Shown one piece after another: positions 56,670 to 64,000 of a DNA stretch of 64,000 nt (position 1 is the first letter of the stretch; each line of letters opens with the position of its first letter). Under the pieces are notes generated by a model. It was given only the letters and a program-made list of their open reading frames with translations, was not told the origin of the DNA and did not search any database. This DNA comes from Paenarthrobacter ureafaciens (GTDB lineage: Bacteria > Actinomycetota > Actinomycetes > Actinomycetales > Micrococcaceae): assembly GCF_004028095.1 (NCBI RefSeq), contig NZ_SBHM01000006.1, positions 558,001-622,000 on the forward strand. The letters run 5' to 3'. The position numbers and the translations under genes were made by a program.

Positions 56670-58298
56670 TTACTTGGACACGGTTCCGAGGCGGAACTTG
56701 AAGGAAGCGTCCAACGTCTTGTCGACGCCGTTGACGCCGCTTCCGGCGATGGCCACCTGGGCGCCCTGAAGCAGTGGCAGCGTGGAAATATCCTTCGCCA
56801 AAGCGTTTTGGACCTCTTGGATGTCCTTCTCGCGCTTTGTCTTGTCGGCCTCCGTGAGCTGCTTGCTGATCAGTTCGTTCACCGTGGGGTTGTTGTAGTG
56901 GTTCTTGAGGAACCCGCCCTCGGGGAAGAACGGCGTCAGGTAGTTGTCAGCATCGCTGAAGTCGGGGAACCAGCCGAACTGGAACAGGGGGTACTCGTCG
57001 GCGCGGCTTGCCTTGCTGTACGTGACCCACTCGGTGGACTGCAGGTTGACGGTAAAGAGCCCGGACTTCTCGAGTTGTTCCTTGACCATCGCGTATTCGT
57101 CACCCGAGGATCCGCCGTAGTGGTCCGGGTTGTACTGCAGGTTGAGTGCCACCTTCTCGGTGATCCCGGCATCGGCAAGCACCTTCTTGGCCTTGTCCAG
57201 GCTGGGCTTGCCGTCCTCGCCGTAAGCATCCTTGAAGGACTGGTTTGCCCCGAGGAAACCGTTGGGGACGTTCGAGTAGAGCGGGAGGTAGGTGCCCTTG
57301 TAGACCTGGTCGGCAATGGCCTCCCGGTCAACGAGGTGTGCGATTGCCTGGCGGACCGCTGTGGCCTTGGCGGGGTCGGCGTCGGCGGCTTTGGTGCCGA
57401 AAGGCATGGTGTCGAAGTTGAAGGTGATGTAGCGGATTTCGCCACCCGGGCCGGTGACTACCTTGACCTTGGAGTCCTTCTTGAGGTCGTCGACGTCTGT
57501 GGCGCTCAGGCTCCGGAAGGCGACATCGATGTTGCCCTGCTGGATATCCAGCTTCAGGTTGGTGGGGCTGGCGTAGTACTTGATGGTCGCCTCGTCATTG
57601 GCCGGTTTCCCGAGGACTCCTTGGTAGTCCGGGAAAGCCTTGAAACTCACCAATTCGTTCTTCTTGTAGCTGTCAATCGTGTACTGCCCATGGAAAGCCT
57701 TGGCTTTGATAATGTCCTCATCCGGAAGCACAGCGTCTGCCGGGAAGACTTCGTCGTCCACAATCGGCGCGGCGGGGCTGCTCAGGATCTGCGCAAAGGT
57801 CTGGTCGTTGGCGAGCTTCAGTTTGAAGACCACGGTGTTCGCATCGGGGGCCGTGACGCTCTCGATGTTGGTCAGCAAAGATGACGGACCCGCGGGATCG
57901 GCAATCGCCACCTGCCGGTCGAAGGAGAACTTGACGTCCTTCGAGTCGAGGGTGTGCCCGTTGGCCCATTTCAGGTTGGGCTTGAGCTTGACGGTGTACT
58001 CGGTGGGCGCCGTAAAGGATGAGGACTCCGCCAGGTCCGGCTCGGGCTCCGCCCCGCCGGGTTTGGAGTTGAGCAGGAACGAATAGATCTGGTTCATCAC
58101 CATGAATGAACCGTTGTCGTAGGAGCCTGCGGGATCCAAGGAGGTGACTTTGTCCGTAGTGCCATAAGCGATGGGTCCGGCTGCCGCCGGCGCGGAAGAA
58201 GATCCTCCGCCCGAGGGCCCTGTGCATGCAGTGAGTGCGAGCGCGGAAACGCCCGCGAGCGCGATAACGCCATGCAGGGCCTTCTTGTTCATTGCCAT
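56670..58298 (-). CDS. Peptide ABC transporter substrate-binding lipoprotein (SBP family 5)
   Basis: The product is about 542 residues from ATG 58298, with GAAGG 7 nt upstream. The lipobox LALTAC is preceded by NKKALHGVIALAGVSA. The family 5 signature region ANGHTLDSKDVKFSFDR is present, and TAVRQAIAHLVDREAIADQVYKG near residue 300 is typical of DppA/OppA proteins. It captures oligopeptides or similar ligands outside the membrane. It is the first gene of the transporter unit. The upstream intergenic region shared with the caspase gene carries inverted repeats. Confidence 0.94.
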   Translation of the reverse strand: MAMNKKALHGVIALAGVSALALTACTGPSGGGSSSAPAAAGPIAYGTTDKVTSLDPAGSYDNGSFMVMNQIYSFLLNSKPGGAEPEPDLAESSSFTAPTEYTVKLKPNLKWANGHTLDSKDVKFSFDRQVAIADPAGPSSLLTNIESVTAPDANTVVFKLKLANDQTFAQILSSPAAPIVDDEVFPADAVLPDEDIIKAKAFHGQYTIDSYKKNELVSFKAFPDYQGVLGKPANDEATIKYYASPTNLKLDIQQGNIDVAFRSLSATDVDDLKKDSKVKVVTGPGGEIRYITFNFDTMPFGTKAADADPAKATAVRQAIAHLVDREAIADQVYKGTYLPLYSNVPNGFLGANQSFKDAYGEDGKPSLDKAKKVLADAGITEKVALNLQYNPDHYGGSSGDEYAMVKEQLEKSGLFTVNLQSTEWVTYSKASRADEYPLFQFGWFPDFSDADNYLTPFFPEGGFLKNHYNNPTVNELISKQLTEADKTKREKDIQEVQNALAKDISTLPLLQGAQVAIAGSGVNGVDKTLDASFKFRLGTVSK

Positions 58299-58362
58299 CT
58301 GTGAACCTTCTGTTCGATGGATTGGGCGCCCCATCAAGGGATGAATGTGACGGAGCGCACTC

Positions 58363-58379
58363 TTGATTCCACGATTCAA
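58363..58379. promoter_or_regulatory. Imperfect 17-bp palindrome upstream of the transporter operon
   Basis: TTGATTCCACGATTCAA pairs 6 of 8 positions around a central A. It lies 65 bp before the binding-protein start on the - strand, in the divergent region with the caspase gene. It is a candidate operator half of a pair with 58406-58431. Confidence 0.35.
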
Positions 58380-58405
58380 TCAGACTTCCCACCCGAAAAA
58401 GCGGC

Positions 58406-58431
58406 AATTTTGTGATTCGAGATACAAAATT
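58406..58431. promoter_or_regulatory. Perfect inverted repeat AATTTTGT-N10-ACAAAATT
   Basis: Two perfect 8-bp arms (58406-58413 and 58424-58431) are separated by 10 bp, so the arm centres are 18 bp apart, under two helical turns. The AT-rich arms stand out in a genome of about 62-65% GC. The site is midway between the divergent binding-protein gene and the caspase gene and is the best operator candidate in the window. Confidence 0.5.
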
Positions 58432-58467
58432 TACCTGCGAGTAGCTCAGGTGGAAGGGCGGGGACCA

Positions 58468-58496
58468 TTGCCTGGCTCCCGCCCCGGGAATATCTT
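58468..58496 (+). promoter_or_regulatory. Promoter for a leaderless caspase mRNA
   Basis: TTGCCT (58468-58473), a 17-bp spacer and TATCTT (58491-58496) form a sigma-A-like promoter. Transcription would begin about 6-7 bp later, at the ATG at 58503. No purine-rich ribosome site precedes that ATG, which fits a leaderless message. Confidence 0.55.
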
Positions 58497-58502
58497 TGGC
58501 CC

Positions 58503-59330
58503 ATGAGCAAGGCAGCCCTCTGCGTAGGCATCAACCAGTTCAAATTCCTGCCCCAATCAAGCTGGCTCCAAGGCTGCGTCAACGACGCCGAGGATCTGTC
58601 CGGCCTTTTGGGCTCCGCGTACGGTTTTCCCCCGAAGGAAGTCGTGGTCCTCCGGGATGCGAAAGCCACCAAGAAGAATGTCATGGCCGAACTCTCGCAA
58701 CTGGTCGACAAGGCTGTGGACGGGACCGCAGACCACATCGTCTTGACGTTCTCCAGCCATGGAACCCAGATACCCGACACCAGCGGCGACGAGCCCGACC
58801 GCCTTGATGAGGCCTTCGCCTGCTACGACATCAACAATGCCGGCGATGCCTGGGATCCTGACACAGTGATCTCCGACGATGAACTGTCGGCAATTTTTGA
58901 ACGCCTGCCCGATGGGGTCCTCATGGACGTCATCCTTGATACCTGTCACAGCGGAACCGGGCTTAAGTCCCTGGACCTGCTGCCCGGCAGGCGCCCGCGC
59001 TTCCTGCCGGCACCCACGCCCAGGGCCGTCATCGCCTCGGAAAACAGCGACGTCCGGACGCTCAGGGACATGGTCAAGGCGGCCAAGCACTCAAAACCCG
59101 TGCTGATGGCAGCTTGCAGGTCCGACCAAACAGCCGCCGATGCCTACTTCGACGGCCGGTATAACGGTGCCTTCACCTACCATCTGGCAAGGTCGCTCCA
59201 GAGTGACGGCTCGCTGGGACGTGCAGACCTCCTCAAACTCGTCAGCAAAGCGCTGAAAGCGGGGGGCTTTGACCAGGTGGCGCAACTGGAAGGCACGACG
59301 GCGGCCCGCAAGGCAGCGTGGGGAAGCTGA
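58503..59330 (+). CDS. Caspase-family cysteine peptidase (type I metacaspase-like)
   Basis: The 275-residue protein is a single C14 domain. It starts AALCVGINQFKF, then has LQGCVNDAEDL, and the catalytic dyad lies in LTFSSHGTQIPD (His86) and ILDTCHSGTG (Cys148). Acidic pocket residues (DEPDRLDEAF) are typical of metacaspases with arginine or lysine specificity. There is no signal peptide, death-fold or TPR domain, so it should act in the cytoplasm as a stand-alone protease. It is expressed from a probable leaderless promoter, diverges from the peptide transporter, and converges with a zinc peptidase gene. The substrate is unknown; involvement in regulated self-damage or stress proteolysis is inference. 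Confidence 0.9.
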   Translation: MSKAALCVGINQFKFLPQSSWLQGCVNDAEDLSGLLGSAYGFPPKEVVVLRDAKATKKNVMAELSQLVDKAVDGTADHIVLTFSSHGTQIPDTSGDEPDRLDEAFACYDINNAGDAWDPDTVISDDELSAIFERLPDGVLMDVILDTCHSGTGLKSLDLLPGRRPRFLPAPTPRAVIASENSDVRTLRDMVKAAKHSKPVLMAACRSDQTAADAYFDGRYNGAFTYHLARSLQSDGSLGRADLLKLVSKALKAGGFDQVAQLEGTTAARKAAWGS

Positions 59331-59404
59331 CGTTGGGGGCAGGCCGCAGGAGGGCAGACATCGGTTCACGAAGGTCCGTCCAGCGCTTGTTTTCCCGGTG
59401 ACGC

Positions 59405-61048
59405 CTACTCTCCAGTGGAGTGGAACTTGGCCTTGACTCCGGAGGAAGCGGCTTCCTCGATGTCGTGTTCCTCGTCCGAGCCGAACAGCAGCCCCTGCCG
59501 TTCCCTGTCCATGACCGGCTTCAGGGCCGCATAGACGAGGCGCCCGCCGGCGTCGAACCTCAGCAGCCCTCCCCCGCGGATGTCCACATACTCCCTGCGC
59601 GTTTTGAGGCCAAGCCGGACGAATGCTTCGCGCCTGCTCATCCGCACAGTCTGGATGAACGAGGCGCCGATTTCGGAGACAATGAACCCGTCCGGAGAGA
59701 CCCTTTCCGATGTCCGGACGCGGGTGGAACTCAACGGAGTTCGGCGCTCCAAGCGGGCCGCGTCCAGGAGCCTCGGATTTTCCCAGACGAAACGCTGCAC
59801 TTCCTGGGGGTCGGAGCCCAGCGCGGAAAGCCTGACGGGATACCGGAGCCCTTGGTAATTCTCCACGCCGCTGATGTTGTTCGACGACACCCGCCGGATG
59901 CCGATGGCCGAAAACTCGGCCTGCAGCGCTTCGCGGTAACCATGCGGGTCCTCGGGCACCATGTCCAGGTCCGCCGCGATGATCCCGCGCAGTAGGTCAC
60001 GCCACCCGACGTCAACGGGAGGCATATAGGAGAGCCCCCTGATCACCATCCGCAATACCCTCGTGGCAACAATAGAACCGGACTCCGCTTTTTGGTGCAG
60101 GCTCTGCGCTTCCCCGAAACGGTTGTTCCGCTCGGACCACAATTTCTGCACGGCACGGAGCACGGCCCCCACTACGACGGCTCCCCTCGCATGGGGCTCC
60201 GGGAACTGCTGCCAATTCTCCGGAACTGCGCCGACAAACGGCTCCCGCAACGGCCCGCGCGCGAACAGGTCACGGGCAAAGTCGAACAGCGAGCGCAGCA
60301 ATAAGGCATCATCCACCGCTTGGCCCGCTTCGAAGCCTCCGGCAGCTGCCTCCAGCTGGCGGTACACGATGTCCCGGGAAGAGAAAACGGACAATATTGC
60401 CACCAGGTCGGCCAAGGCCTCGTGCATGGCCAGCTGCTCCAACGTAGCCAGTTGGTCCGCCCAGGCCGGCCTGAACCCGTCGAGGATCGCGTGGGTCACC
60501 TCGTGGGCCACGATGTCCCGGTAGAGGGCCGTGGGCACCTTGTAACCCATACGGTCAACGGAACCGAAGCGGATGGTGTTGCTCCCGCGCTCGTAGCCGG
60601 TGTCTGTTGCCGTGACCAGGTCCCGGGCCTTGAGGATCAGCCTGCCCTCCGGGTTCCACGGCATGCGACGGCCCAAGGTGGTCTCGAAAATATCCAGGGT
60701 GTGCATGGCCACCCCGTAAACGTGCTGGGCCAGGAAGCGGGTGTCATCCAGGAGTTCGCGAAGGTCCGACGGCGGAGGCTCGGACAACAGCTGCCATGGA
60801 TCGCCTTTGCTGGTCAGGGTCACCGGGGAAACGGTCGTGCCCCGCCATTTACGGATGTGGACGGCGTAGCGATTGCCTGTCGGACCGCGGCGAAGACGTT
60901 CTACGGGTATCCTGACCTGGGCGGTCAGCGGCGGCGATCCCGCTGCGCCTATGGGCCCTTCCGCGAGGACGGTCACTGAGACCGTCTGCCCCGCCTTGAT
61001 GTCACCAGGGCTCTTCTTCGGAAATGCCACCGCCATCGCCGTCCCCAT
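59405..61048 (-). CDS. HExxH zinc metallopeptidase, gluzincin/M4-like, no signal peptide
   Basis: The protein is about 547 residues if ATG 61048 (GGTGGGG upstream) is used; ATG 61036 and TTG 61114 are alternatives. An N-terminal beta-rich region (about 1-75) is followed by a catalytic region with HEVTH (182-186) and HEALADLVA with Glu210 as the likely third zinc ligand, as in thermolysin-type enzymes. A beta-rich C-terminus ends with an acidic patch (SDEEHDIEEA). No signal peptide, propeptide or membrane helix is seen, unlike normal secreted M4 enzymes. The stop is 75 bp from the convergent caspase stop. The upstream mnmA stop lies 70 bp before ATG 61048 and only a few bases before TTG 61114, so cotranscription with mnmA is likely. 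Confidence 0.72.
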   Translation of the reverse strand: MGTAMAVAFPKKSPGDIKAGQTVSVTVLAEGPIGAAGSPPLTAQVRIPVERLRRGPTGNRYAVHIRKWRGTTVSPVTLTSKGDPWQLLSEPPPSDLRELLDDTRFLAQHVYGVAMHTLDIFETTLGRRMPWNPEGRLILKARDLVTATDTGYERGSNTIRFGSVDRMGYKVPTALYRDIVAHEVTHAILDGFRPAWADQLATLEQLAMHEALADLVAILSVFSSRDIVYRQLEAAAGGFEAGQAVDDALLLRSLFDFARDLFARGPLREPFVGAVPENWQQFPEPHARGAVVVGAVLRAVQKLWSERNNRFGEAQSLHQKAESGSIVATRVLRMVIRGLSYMPPVDVGWRDLLRGIIAADLDMVPEDPHGYREALQAEFSAIGIRRVSSNNISGVENYQGLRYPVRLSALGSDPQEVQRFVWENPRLLDAARLERRTPLSSTRVRTSERVSPDGFIVSEIGASFIQTVRMSRREAFVRLGLKTRREYVDIRGGGLLRFDAGGRLVYAALKPVMDRERQGLLFGSDEEHDIEEAASSGVKAKFHSTGE

Positions 61049-61118
61049 TGCGGACCCCACCGCAGCGGATACGCTGCTGAGGCAAGTATGGGCGTCCGCC
61101 CGCCTGTCAGGCAACCAG

Positions 61119-62258
61119 CTAGAGGGCGGCCCTCTGCAGTGAGCGGGCGACGTCGATGGTTGCCTGTCCGAGAACGCGGCTGCCCTGGTACAGGACCACC
61201 GTCTGCCCGGGCGCGACTCCGCGCAAGGAATCGGTCAAGGTGACCACAAGTTCAGTCCGTTCAACACCGGCATCGTCCTGGACCGACTCGACCCGGGCCG
61301 TTGCCGGAACCGGATCACCGTGGGCCCTGACCTGGGCGTGGCACGGGAACTGCTCGCCTGTCGCGACCTCCGCGATCGGCAGGCCTGCCCACGACACCTT
61401 GATCCCCCGGATCTCATCGATGGCCAGCAACGCCTCCGGGCCAACCACAACCTTGTTTTCCTTGGGACGGATTTCAAGGACGAACCGTGGCTTGCCGTCG
61501 GCTGCCGGGGTACCCAGCTTCAAACCACGGCGCTGCCCTACTGTGAAGGCGTTGGCCCCCGGGTGCTCGCCGACCTTCTTGCCGGTTTCATCAACGATGT
61601 CTCCGGTGGTCATCTCGATTTTTTCGGCAAGCCAGCCCCGGGTGTCGCCGTCGGAGATGAAGCAGATATCGTGGCTGTCCGGCTTGTTGGCCACGGAAAG
61701 GCCGCGCCGTTCCGCTTCGGCCCGCACCTCGGCCTTGGAGGGGGTGTCAGCCAGGGGGAACATGGAATGCTTCAACTGCTCATGGGTAAGGACGCCCAGG
61801 ACGTAGCTCTGGTCCTTTGCCCAGTCCGCGGCACGATGCAACTCCCGGTTGCCGTCCGCATCCTCAATGACCTTGGCATAATGGCCGGTGCACACGGCAT
61901 CAAAGCCCAGGGCGATGGCCTTTTCAAGGAGCGCAGCGAACTTGATGCGTTCGTTGCAGCGCATGCAGGGGTTCGGCGTCCGACCTGCCGCATACTCATC
62001 AATGAAGTCCTGGACGACGTCTTCCTTGAAGCGTTCCGAGAAGTCCCAGACGTAGTACGGGATCCCCAGGACATCGCAGGCGCGCCAGGCATCGCGGGAG
62101 TCCTCGATGGTGCAGCAGCCACGGCTTCCCGTCCGGAGGGTTCCAGGCATGCGCGACAACGCCAGATGGACTCCGACGACGTCATGCCCGGCCTCAACTG
62201 CCCGGGCGGCTGCTACAGCGGAGTCAACTCCGCCGCTCATTGCTGCAAGTACTCGCAT
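61119..62258 (-). CDS. mnmA: tRNA-specific 2-thiouridylase MnmA
   Basis: The 379-residue enzyme has the PP-loop [14 protein letters not shown] (7-20), which activates tRNA with ATP, and the catalytic pair PNPCMRCN (Cys98/Cys101) and HDICFI (Cys199). It thiolates U34 of the tRNAs for Lys, Glu and Gln, taking sulfur from a cysteine desulfurase. The desulfurase gene at the end of the window is the same neighbour as in mycobacteria (Rv3024c/Rv3025c). The GYIxR-like C-terminal barrel ([17 protein letters not shown]) is complete. Confidence 0.97.
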   Translation of the reverse strand: MRVLAAMSGGVDSAVAAARAVEAGHDVVGVHLALSRMPGTLRTGSRGCCTIEDSRDAWRACDVLGIPYYVWDFSERFKEDVVQDFIDEYAAGRTPNPCMRCNERIKFAALLEKAIALGFDAVCTGHYAKVIEDADGNRELHRAADWAKDQSYVLGVLTHEQLKHSMFPLADTPSKAEVRAEAERRGLSVANKPDSHDICFISDGDTRGWLAEKIEMTTGDIVDETGKKVGEHPGANAFTVGQRRGLKLGTPAADGKPRFVLEIRPKENKVVVGPEALLAIDEIRGIKVSWAGLPIAEVATGEQFPCHAQVRAHGDPVPATARVESVQDDAGVERTELVVTLTDSLRGVAPGQTVVLYQGSRVLGQATIDVARSLQRAAL

Positions 62259-62356
62259 GCTGGCTTTCTGTGATGGGGATTGGTGGCACGGATCCGGCTC
62301 AGATCAGTCGGCGCGCCCATCTATTCTAGCCGATTCATTTGAGCGGACAGTTTTCC

Positions 62357-62385
62357 TTGACTGCCGTCCCCGACGCTTCTAAAGT
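62357..62385 (+). promoter_or_regulatory. Probable sigma-A promoter of the FAD-dependent reductase gene
   Basis: TTGACT (62357-62362), a 17-bp spacer and TAAAGT (62380-62385) are suitable. The leader would be about 25 nt and contains GGAG 6 nt before the ATG at 62417. Confidence 0.5.
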
Positions 62386-62416
62386 CAAAGAGACCAGTTT
62401 TAGAATCGGAGTTGAC

Positions 62417-63670
62417 ATGGCAACTGAACCAATGGTCATAGCCGGCGGAGGCCTGGCTGGCGCTACCGCCGCCAAGACACTGCGCACTGAAGGGTTCGAA
62501 GGACCCATAACCCTCCTTGCGGCCGAGCCCCGGATTCCCTACCTCCGCCCTCCGCTCTCCAAAGAGTTCCTCCTGGGAAAGGCCGATGAGGAATCGGTGC
62601 CGGTCATGCCCTCGCAGTGGTACGTGGAAAACGGCGTGGAACTCCTCACGGGCACTTCCGCGACAGCCATTGATACCAGGGAGCACTCGGTCGCCCTGGA
62701 CGACGGGAGCCTCCGGCAGTACGCCAAGTTGCTGCTGGCAACAGGAGCCCAACCCCGGCGCATCCCCCTCCCCGGCTCGGAACTTGAAGGCGTGATGACG
62801 TTCCGGACCTTCGACGACAGCATCCGCTTGCGTTCGCTCCTGGAGCAAGGCGGACGGCGGGTGGTCATGATCGGTTCAGGATGGATCGGCATGGAACTCG
62901 CGGCGGCGGCACGGAGCTACGGCAACGAGGTCACCCTGCTTGGCCTGGAGGACATCCCGCTGAGCACAGCCATCGGCCCCGAACTGGGCACCTACTTCCG
63001 GGGGCTGCACGAAGACAACGGAGTCAGATTCCATCTGTCGGCCAGTGCGGTTTCCATCGAAGGACGCGGCGGGCACGCCTCGTCCGTCACCACCAACACC
63101 GGGGCTGAGATTCCAGCGGACCTGGCGATCATCGCCGTCGGCGTCGCTCCCGACACGGCACTGGCCGAAGCGGCGGGCCTTGAGGTGCGCAACGGCGTCG
63201 TAGTGGATGCCTCACTGCGCACCAGCGCACCGGACGTCCTCGCAGCCGGAGACGTAGCCAATGCGCTGCACCCCTTTACCGGTGAGCACCACCGCAGCGA
63301 GCACTGGGCCAACGCCCTCAACGGGGGAAAGGTGGCGGCCAAATCCATGCTGGGCCAGGACGCCGTCCTCGACGCGGTCCCGTACTTCTATACAGACCAG
63401 TTCACCCTCAGCATGGAATACTCCGGTTTTCCGTCACTCACTACCGGCATCGAGCCCGCCATCAGGGGCTCAATGGAGGACGGGAGCTTTACCGCATTCT
63501 GGATCCGGAACGCCCAGGGCGGCACGGGTCAGGTGGTGGCAGGGATGAGCGTTAACCAGAGGCGGGTCCAGAAACCGATCAAGGCGTTGATTTCAGGGCG
63601 CGTCCCCGTAGACGTATCGCGACTCCTGGATCCGGCCAACCCCTTGGAGGAGTTTGCGGCTGCTGCATAG
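62417..63670 (+). CDS. FAD-dependent pyridine nucleotide-disulphide/ferredoxin reductase-like protein
   Basis: The product is about 417 residues. The FAD motif is MVIAGGGLAGATAAKTLRTEGF and the NAD motif is RRVVMIGSGWIGMELAAAA near residue 140-160. The second FAD motif is TSAPDVLAAGDVANA near 280. The family (rubredoxin/ferredoxin/putidaredoxin reductase type) passes electrons from NAD(P)H to small redox proteins; no redox-active CxxC is present. The C-terminal domain (PYFYTDQFTLSMEYSG) matches ferredoxin reductases of dioxygenase systems. No ferredoxin or oxygenase gene is adjacent. The gene converges with the cysteine desulfurase gene (36 bp apart). Confidence 0.9.
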   Translation: MATEPMVIAGGGLAGATAAKTLRTEGFEGPITLLAAEPRIPYLRPPLSKEFLLGKADEESVPVMPSQWYVENGVELLTGTSATAIDTREHSVALDDGSLRQYAKLLLATGAQPRRIPLPGSELEGVMTFRTFDDSIRLRSLLEQGGRRVVMIGSGWIGMELAAAARSYGNEVTLLGLEDIPLSTAIGPELGTYFRGLHEDNGVRFHLSASAVSIEGRGGHASSVTTNTGAEIPADLAIIAVGVAPDTALAEAAGLEVRNGVVVDASLRTSAPDVLAAGDVANALHPFTGEHHRSEHWANALNGGKVAAKSMLGQDAVLDAVPYFYTDQFTLSMEYSGFPSLTTGIEPAIRGSMEDGSFTAFWIRNAQGGTGQVVAGMSVNQRRVQKPIKALISGRVPVDVSRLLDPANPLEEFAAAA

Positions 63671-63706
63671 CAGGAGGTCCCGCAACCCATCCGCAGACCG
63701 CGCAAG

Positions 63707-64000
63707 CTAGGCCCGGATACCGTTCCGGGCTTCGGTGGCGGCCGTCTGGATGCTCGATTCATGGCCGGCCATACCCGCCTGGCGTGCCCGCGCGTACGCA
63801 TCCGGCAGTGCTTTCAATAGGGCTTCCACGTCAGCGTCTGTGGACGAATGGCCCAGACTGAACCGCTGAGCGCCCCGCGCGGTGTCTTCGTCCAAGCCCA
63901 TGGCGAGCAGGACATGGGAGGGCCGGGGAACTCCCGCGGTGCAGGCAGAACCGGTGGAGGACTCGACTCCGGCCAGGTCAAGCAGGAACAGCAACGAATC
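63707..64000 (-). CDS. iscS: Cysteine desulfurase, C-terminal part (cut by window end)
   Basis: About 98 C-terminal residues are visible; the frame stays open to base 64000, so the gene continues outside. [10 protein letters not shown] holds the catalytic cysteine that carries the persulfide, followed by [12 protein letters not shown] and [20 protein letters not shown], typical of IscS/NifS-type enzymes. With mnmA just beyond the intervening convergent gene, it is the likely sulfur donor for tRNA thiolation. The symbol rests on the mycobacterial neighbourhood and could equally be a NifS-like name. Confidence 0.88.
   Translation of the reverse strand, partial: DSLLFLLDLAGVESSTGSACTAGVPRPSHVLLAMGLDEDTARGAQRFSLGHSSTDADVEALLKALPDAYARARQAGMAGHESSIQTAATEARNGIRA

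Noticed and set aside
58436..58475. tRNA-like string GAGTAGCTCAGGTGG
   Set aside because: It resembles a D-arm, but no acceptor stem, anticodon arm or T-arm follows at the proper spacing.

Overview
The window looks like chromosomal DNA of a high-GC actinobacterium of the Micrococcaceae, most likely Arthrobacter or Paenarthrobacter. This rests on recognised protein families and gene order, not on a search. Supporting points are a Wbl protein with four cysteines next to a PdtaS-type kinase, the actinobacterial MtrA-MtrB-LpqB system, the order Rv3235-like / secA / hpf / comF / lpqB / mtrB / mtrA that also occurs in mycobacteria, a 180-kDa NAD-glutamate dehydrogenase, frequent GTG and TTG starts, and many 4-bp ATGA/GTGA gene overlaps. 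There is no rRNA, tRNA, CRISPR array, insertion sequence or prophage in the window, and no stretch over 300 bp without a gene.

Layout. 1-6.5 kb: a cut-off neutral-ceramidase-like gene, two paralogous lipoprotein genes, a 190-bp inverted duplication of their shared leader, and a large secreted multidomain repeat protein that takes its start codon from the duplicated copy. 6.5-15 kb: a reverse-strand surface-polysaccharide locus with a DPM1-like glycosyltransferase, GtrA, a large polytopic membrane protein, a Wzm/Wzt-type exporter, a GlfT2-like galactofuranosyltransferase and UDP-galactopyranose mutase. Together these could make and export a galactofuranan. 15-17.8 kb: a dehydrogenase / aminotransferase / acetyltransferase trio for an acetamido-sugar. 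18-22.2 kb: a lone FHA-FtsK/EccC-like ATPase with no visible type VII partners. 22.2-29.7 kb: a small membrane protein, whiB1 with a structured leader, pdtaS and NAD-GDH.

29.7-34.1 kb: an orphan CpaE-like ATPase with a SAF protein, a small HTH regulator, a putative tandem Sm-fold protein, a membrane LysM protein and an Rv3235-family protein. 34.1-44.7 kb: secA, a YcaQ-like protein, hpf, comF, lpqB, mtrB and mtrA, all on the reverse strand. 44.9-51.2 kb: a tightly coupled forward operon (GDPD-type membrane protein, DUF4129, DUF4350, MoxR, DUF58) followed by DUF4166. 51.2-58.3 kb: a reverse-strand run of oligopeptide ABC transporter genes followed by chorismate mutase and a MetE-C-like protein. 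58.5-61.1 kb: a metacaspase-type caspase, apparently leaderless, convergent with an intracellular-looking HExxH metallopeptidase. 61.1-64 kb: mnmA, an FAD-dependent ferredoxin-reductase-like protein, and the C-terminal part of a cysteine desulfurase running off the window.

The points most worth pursuing are the caspase/metallopeptidase pair and its intergenic control region, the duplicated lipoprotein leader that created a hybrid N-terminus, the galactan-type locus in a non-mycolate background, the stand-alone FHA-FtsK protein, and the mutually exclusive hairpins in the whiB1 leader.
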